Positions 12,535 through 15,886 of a DNA stretch of 15,886 nucleotides are shown here, in pieces (positions within the stretch are counted from its first letter, which is position 1; each line of letters opens with the position of its first letter). The position numbers and the translations under genes were made by a program. The DNA comes from JAFGRR01 sp964499235 (lineage in GTDB: Bacteria > Planctomycetota > Phycisphaerae > UBA1845 > Fen-1342). Under the pieces are notes generated by a model. That model had not been told where the DNA came from. It saw only the letters and a program-made list of their open reading frames with translations, and did not search any database. The stretch covers positions 1-15,886 of the forward strand of contig CAZCKC010000084.1 in the NCBI GenBank assembly GCA_964499235.1, read 5' to 3'.

Positions 12535-14940
12535 ATGACCAATCGGCCTTTGCTGACGTACGTTCGGTTTGCGGCCGTCGTTTCTTGTGCGGCCTGGGCC
12601 TGGGCGCAGCCAACCGAGACCGCGACCTGGACCGGGACAAGCGACCAGAACAACGACCTCTGGTCGCAGGAAGCGGGCGCGGGCGAGACCAGCAACTGGT
12701 CGACCGACTTCTTCCCGGACAACGGGCGGGGCGGCAACCTTTATGGAGTGATCATCGGGAGTCCGTCGCCGACCGATCTGAGCGCGGTCAACGTGACGAT
12801 CCAGACGTTGACCCTGCAATCCGACGGGGTGCTGAACCTGCTGAGCGGCCGCTCCCTGACGATCGCGAACGGCGCGATCACGAACGACGGCACGATCAAC
12901 ATCAACGACGTGGGCGGCGGCATCACGCGCCTCCAGATTTCCGCCAACACGCTGCTCGACGGCAGTGGCCAGATCGTGTTCGCGTCGAACGACGACAACT
13001 ACATCGAGTCGCTGGGCGGCGCGGTGCTCACGATCGGCAATCAGCAGACCCTCACGACCACCTCGCAAACGTTGCTGGCCAACAGCATCCTGCGCGCCGC
13101 GACCGTGAACAATGGCGTCATCCAGGCGGATGTCGGTGGCCTGACGCTCGATACCGAGGACAAGACCAATAACAACCTGCTGCAGGCGCTGAACGGCGGA
13201 ACACTCGAGATCAGGTCGATCCAGGTGGACAACACCAACGGCGTGATCACCGCCGGTGCAGGCAGCACGGTCGAGCTGAACCAGGCGACGATCGTGGGCG
13301 GCAACCTCACCGGCAGCGGCAACTTCGAGCTGAGCACGCTCGACGCGCGGCTGGATGGCTCCGTGAATCCGGTCACGATCGGGCCCGGAGCGAACATCAA
13401 CGTCCGCACTTCTGAGCGGCTGGCGGTGATGGGGACGCTGATCAACAACGGGACTGTGACGCTGAACGACGTCGGCGGCGCGGTCGCGGAGCTGACCATC
13501 GACGGTGATGTCGCGCTGAACGGCAGCGGCCAGGTGATCTTCCAGTCCAACGACGACAACTTCATCAACTCGGTGGCGGCGGCCGACACGCTCACCATCG
13601 GCGCCGACCAGGAGCTGACCACCAGCGCCGCCGCGATCGCGGGCAACAGCAACAGCCGGGTGCTCGCGCGCACGGTGAACAATGGGACGATCACGGCCGA
13701 CACGGGCGGGCTACAGCTCGACACGCACGAGAAGACCAACAACAACGTCATGCAGGCCATCAACGGGGGGACGCTCCGGGTCGCTGGAACGACGATCGAC
13801 AATACCAACGGCGTGATTACGGCCGGCGCGGGGAGCACGGTCGAGCTTGATCAGGCGACGATCGTGGGCGGCGAGCTGAACGGCAGCGGCAACTTCGAGC
13901 TCGACACGCTGGACGCGCGGCTGGACGGGTCAGCGAACCCGGTGACGATTGCGGCCGGGGCGAACATCAACGTCGGCACTTCTGAGCGTCTGGCGGTGAG
14001 GGGGACACTGACCAACAACGGCACGGTGACGCTGGACGACGTCGGCGCCGCGGCCGCGGAGCTGACCATTGAGGGCAACGTCGCGCTGAACGGCAGCGGC
14101 CAGGTGATCTTCCAGTCCGACGACGACAACTTCATCAACGCGGTGGCGGCCGCCGACACGCTCACCATCGGCGCCGACCAGGAGCTGATCACCAGCGCCA
14201 ACGCGATCGCCGGCAACAGCAACAGCCGGATCATTGCCCAGACGGTTAACGACGGTACGATCACCGCCAACACCGGCGGCCTGCAGCTCGACACGCATCC
14301 GAAGACCAACAACGGCACCTTCCGCGCCCTGGATGGCGGCAACCTGGTCGTTGACGATACCGCCGACCTGACGAACTACGATGCGGCGACCAACACGCTG
14401 ACCGGCGGAAATTGGGAAGCGTTCGACGGAACGCTGGACCTCGACAGCCGGGAAATCCAGACCATCGCCGCCGACACCCGCGTCGCGCTCGCCGCGGCCG
14501 GTTCGATCACTGCCGTCACCGACCACCTCGAGACCGTCGCCGGCACGCTCGCCGTCCACGCGACCGCCCAGATCAACGTCACCGGTGGCCTCACCACGCC
14601 CGGTACCCTCGAGTTCGGCCTGACCGACGGTACCGTCGACGGCTTCGACGCCACCGGCATCGTCGTCGGCGACGTCGTCACCTTCGCCGGCGGCACGGTC
14701 GATATCGTCGATCTCGGCCTCACGCCGGGAACCTATACGCTGGTCACCTGGAACGGCGGCCGCGCCGACGGCGACACCGACCTGACGCTCGGCCTGACGC
14801 CCGCCAACGGCTGGATCTACACGCTCGAGACGATTCCCCTGAGCGAGCTGCGGGGTGTGGTCCAGCTCACCGTCGTGATCCCCGAGCCGGGCGCGCTGCT
14901 GCTGCTCGGCGTGCTGGCCCTCGGCCTCCGCCGCCGCTAA
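12535..14940 (+). CDS. Secreted repeat-rich PEP-CTERM sorting-domain protein
   Basis: The 801-residue protein begins with a Sec signal peptide (MTNRPLL, hydrophobic core, AWAWA with cleavage expected after Ala24). It ends with a PEP-CTERM tail (780-801): VIPEP, a Leu/Gly-rich hydrophobic stretch and RRR, the signal processed by exosortase in organisms that make exopolysaccharide. Between them are Asn/Thr/Gly-rich, cysteine-poor segments with beta-helix character (NNGTVTL, TADTGGLQLDT, GAGSTVEL), organised in modules of about 190 residues. A recurrent acidic SNDDNFIN/SDDDNFIN motif might bind calcium. The ATG at 12535 was chosen over an in-frame GTG at 12481 because AGAGGA lies 6 nt upstream and the signal peptide then starts properly. 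The function is unknown; a surface or matrix protein is likely. The upstream sequence holds a palindrome and a sigma-54-like element. It appears to be a separate transcription unit from the metabolic cluster. Confidence 0.88.
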   Translation: MTNRPLLTYVRFAAVVSCAAWAWAQPTETATWTGTSDQNNDLWSQEAGAGETSNWSTDFFPDNGRGGNLYGVIIGSPSPTDLSAVNVTIQTLTLQSDGVLNLLSGRSLTIANGAITNDGTININDVGGGITRLQISANTLLDGSGQIVFASNDDNYIESLGGAVLTIGNQQTLTTTSQTLLANSILRAATVNNGVIQADVGGLTLDTEDKTNNNLLQALNGGTLEIRSIQVDNTNGVITAGAGSTVELNQATIVGGNLTGSGNFELSTLDARLDGSVNPVTIGPGANINVRTSERLAVMGTLINNGTVTLNDVGGAVAELTIDGDVALNGSGQVIFQSNDDNFINSVAAADTLTIGADQELTTSAAAIAGNSNSRVLARTVNNGTITADTGGLQLDTHEKTNNNVMQAINGGTLRVAGTTIDNTNGVITAGAGSTVELDQATIVGGELNGSGNFELDTLDARLDGSANPVTIAAGANINVGTSERLAVRGTLTNNGTVTLDDVGAAAAELTIEGNVALNGSGQVIFQSDDDNFINAVAAADTLTIGADQELITSANAIAGNSNSRIIAQTVNDGTITANTGGLQLDTHPKTNNGTFRALDGGNLVVDDTADLTNYDAATNTLTGGNWEAFDGTLDLDSREIQTIAADTRVALAAAGSITAVTDHLETVAGTLAVHATAQINVTGGLTTPGTLEFGLTDGTVDGFDATGIVVGDVVTFAGGTVDIVDLGLTPGTYTLVTWNGGRADGDTDLTLGLTPANGWIYTLETIPLSELRGVVQLTVVIPEPGALLLLGVLALGLRRR
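13231..14350 (+). repeat. Tandem 570-bp intragenic repeat in the PEP-CTERM gene
   Basis: Segments 13231-13800 and 13801-14350 align at an offset of exactly 570 bp (190 codons). Examples are AACACCAACGGCGTGAT / AATACCAACGGCGTGAT at the starts, GAAGACCAAC at 13731 and 14301, and a nearly identical stretch around 13519-13660 versus 14089-14230. A third, more diverged copy precedes them: the NDGTININDVGGG segment from 12877 corresponds to 13441 (offset 564) and 14011. The two later copies are close enough in silent positions to suggest recent duplication. Confidence 0.85.
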
Positions 14941-14944
14941 AGCA

Positions 14945-14962
14945 CGCCGGACACCACCGGCG
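14945..14962. terminator. Short GC hairpin between convergent genes
   Basis: CGCCGG (14945-14950) and CCGGCG (14957-14962) form a perfect 6-bp stem with loop ACACCA. It sits in the 25 bp between the stop codons of two convergent genes, where a bidirectional terminator is expected. There is no T-run on either strand, so it would be an L-shaped or inefficient terminator. Confidence 0.4.
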
Positions 14963-14965
14963 GTC

Positions 14966-15886
14966 CTATCGCAGCGAAACCGCGTGGAGCTGCCGTATCG
15001 CCCGATCGGCGATCAGCAGCTCCCGCTGCTTCCGGTCAACCACCAGGCCCGCCGGCTGCGCGACCGTCACGCCGCCAAGGTCTAGCGCGTCCGGCCGCAA
15101 TGCCCCGTCCGCCCACCGGTAGGCAACCACCCTGCCCCCCGACCGCTCATCAGGTCCCGCACACGCCACGAACACCCGCTGGCCGGCACCAGTGACGGAC
15201 ACGGGCCGCTCGAGCGCCACCTCCGCCACCTTCTCGATGGCAGCGCCGTTGAGCCGCACGACGAACAATCGGCCGGCCTCCCGGTCGGCCACGACATACC
15301 GCTCCCCGTCCAGCGTCGCCACCTTCATCGGTGCCTGGAGTCCAAGCGCTCTTCCCCCCATCGCCACGACCTGTTCAAACCGTGGATCCAGCACCTGGAC
15401 GCGCCCGTTGCCGGTATCACAGACCCACAGCCGCCCGGCCGCATCGAGCGTCACGCCGGTGGGATCCTCGAACTGCAGCGCACCGTCACCGAACGAGCCG
15501 ACCTGGGCCTCGGGAAACCCGTCGGCGTCAAGGATCCGCAGCGGGGCCCGCTCTCGCGCGCTGACGATCAGCCGGCCGTCCTCCGTGCGGGCAATATCAC
15601 CACCCCCGCGGAGACCCAGGTGAAACGTGCCGAAGATGCCGATGGTGCTGCCGTCAGACTGGTACATCACCGGCTGGGTAAAGCCCAGGTCGCGAACAAT
15701 CCGGCGCCCGCGATCATCGAGACAGATGCCGCTGGGCTGCCGCAGCAACACGACGCGCTGCTCCTCGGTAAACGCGGTCCGCGCGCCCCGTGCGAGCTGC
15801 GCGACGACGCTGTAGCGGCCAGTGCGCGGCACAACATAGCTCGGCTCGGTCAACCCTTCGCCGTCGGGCGCGACCTCCCAGCGCGG
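14966..15886 (-). CDS. NHL-repeat beta-propeller protein, N-terminus beyond the window
   Basis: The frame stays open from the TAG at 14966-14968 to the window edge, so at least 306 residues are present and the true start lies outside; the TTG at 15853 is only an internal codon. Repeated blades show the NHL pattern: QPSGICLDDRGRRIV, GDIARTEDGRLIVS, DPTGVTLDAAGRLWVCDTGNGRVQVLD, QPAGLVVDRKQRELLIADRAIRQLHAV. Such proteins are ligand- or protein-binding six-bladed propellers, often extracytoplasmic. Here the segment just inside the edge (EPSYVVPRTGRYSVVAQLARG) precedes the propeller and may belong to a further N-terminal domain. It is transcribed toward the PEP-CTERM gene with a 25-bp convergent gap and shows no evident functional link to it. 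No catalytic residues are recognised. Confidence 0.82.
   Translation of the reverse strand, partial: PRWEVAPDGEGLTEPSYVVPRTGRYSVVAQLARGARTAFTEEQRVVLLRQPSGICLDDRGRRIVRDLGFTQPVMYQSDGSTIGIFGTFHLGLRGGGDIARTEDGRLIVSARERAPLRILDADGFPEAQVGSFGDGALQFEDPTGVTLDAAGRLWVCDTGNGRVQVLDPRFEQVVAMGGRALGLQAPMKVATLDGERYVVADREAGRLFVVRLNGAAIEKVAEVALERPVSVTGAGQRVFVACAGPDERSGGRVVAYRWADGALRPDALDLGGVTVAQPAGLVVDRKQRELLIADRAIRQLHAVSLR

Overview
The window is GC-rich and reads as one scaffold from a metagenome-style assembly. It carries an internal 100-N join flanked by an identical 55-bp overlap. The best guess for the host is a bacterium of the Planctomycetota or a similar phylum. This rests on the C-terminal PEP-CTERM sorting tail (VIPEP, hydrophobic stretch, RRR), the repeat-rich secreted protein, the high GC and the frequent GTG starts. 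No 16S rRNA or ribosomal protein gene is present to settle it.

Layout. (1) 1-50: 5' part of an initiator tRNA-Met gene on the minus strand, cut by the window edge. (2) 85-618: a degenerate tandem array of about 13 units of 42 bp, followed by about 440 bp with no convincing gene. (3) 1059-3849: two overlapping genes, a polytopic membrane protein (possibly GT-C-like) and a GT4-type glycosyltransferase, probably for surface glycan synthesis. (4) 3850-4202: intergenic, with a near-perfect palindrome that is a good operator candidate. (5) 4203-12376: a five-gene co-directional cluster encoding an isocitrate/homoisocitrate dehydrogenase-like enzyme, a fungal-homoaconitase-like protein with a C-terminal HD domain, an MmgE/PrpD-family dehydratase, a CitD-CitE fusion and CitF. 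The last three genes are translationally coupled by 4-bp overlaps. (6) 12377-14940: a short regulatory region and an 801-residue PEP-CTERM protein with large internal repeats. (7) 14966 to the end: a convergent NHL-type beta-propeller gene, truncated by the window.

The main interest is cluster (5). The gene order follows the reaction order of a tricarboxylate pathway: 2-oxoacid + CO2 <-> (homo)isocitrate <-> cis-(homo)aconitate <-> (homo)citrate <-> acetate + shorter 2-oxoacid. A citrate-lyase-type acyl-carrier complex (CitDE + CitF) sits next to a homoaconitase-like protein rather than an ordinary aconitase. The dehydrogenase combines the NADP-binding residues of E. coli isocitrate dehydrogenase with a substrate loop resembling fungal homoisocitrate dehydrogenase. 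No citrate or homocitrate synthase is present. The cluster could therefore be a lyase-terminated reverse alpha-aminoadipate route (2-oxoadipate to 2-oxoglutarate + acetate) or a dedicated reductive citrate-cleavage module. Sequence alone cannot decide between these. The PrpD-family gene could supply the dehydration half-reaction that many homoaconitases perform poorly.

The apparent break in the PrpD gene is an assembly artefact: collapsing the duplicated 55 bp and the Ns restores one continuous 461-codon frame.
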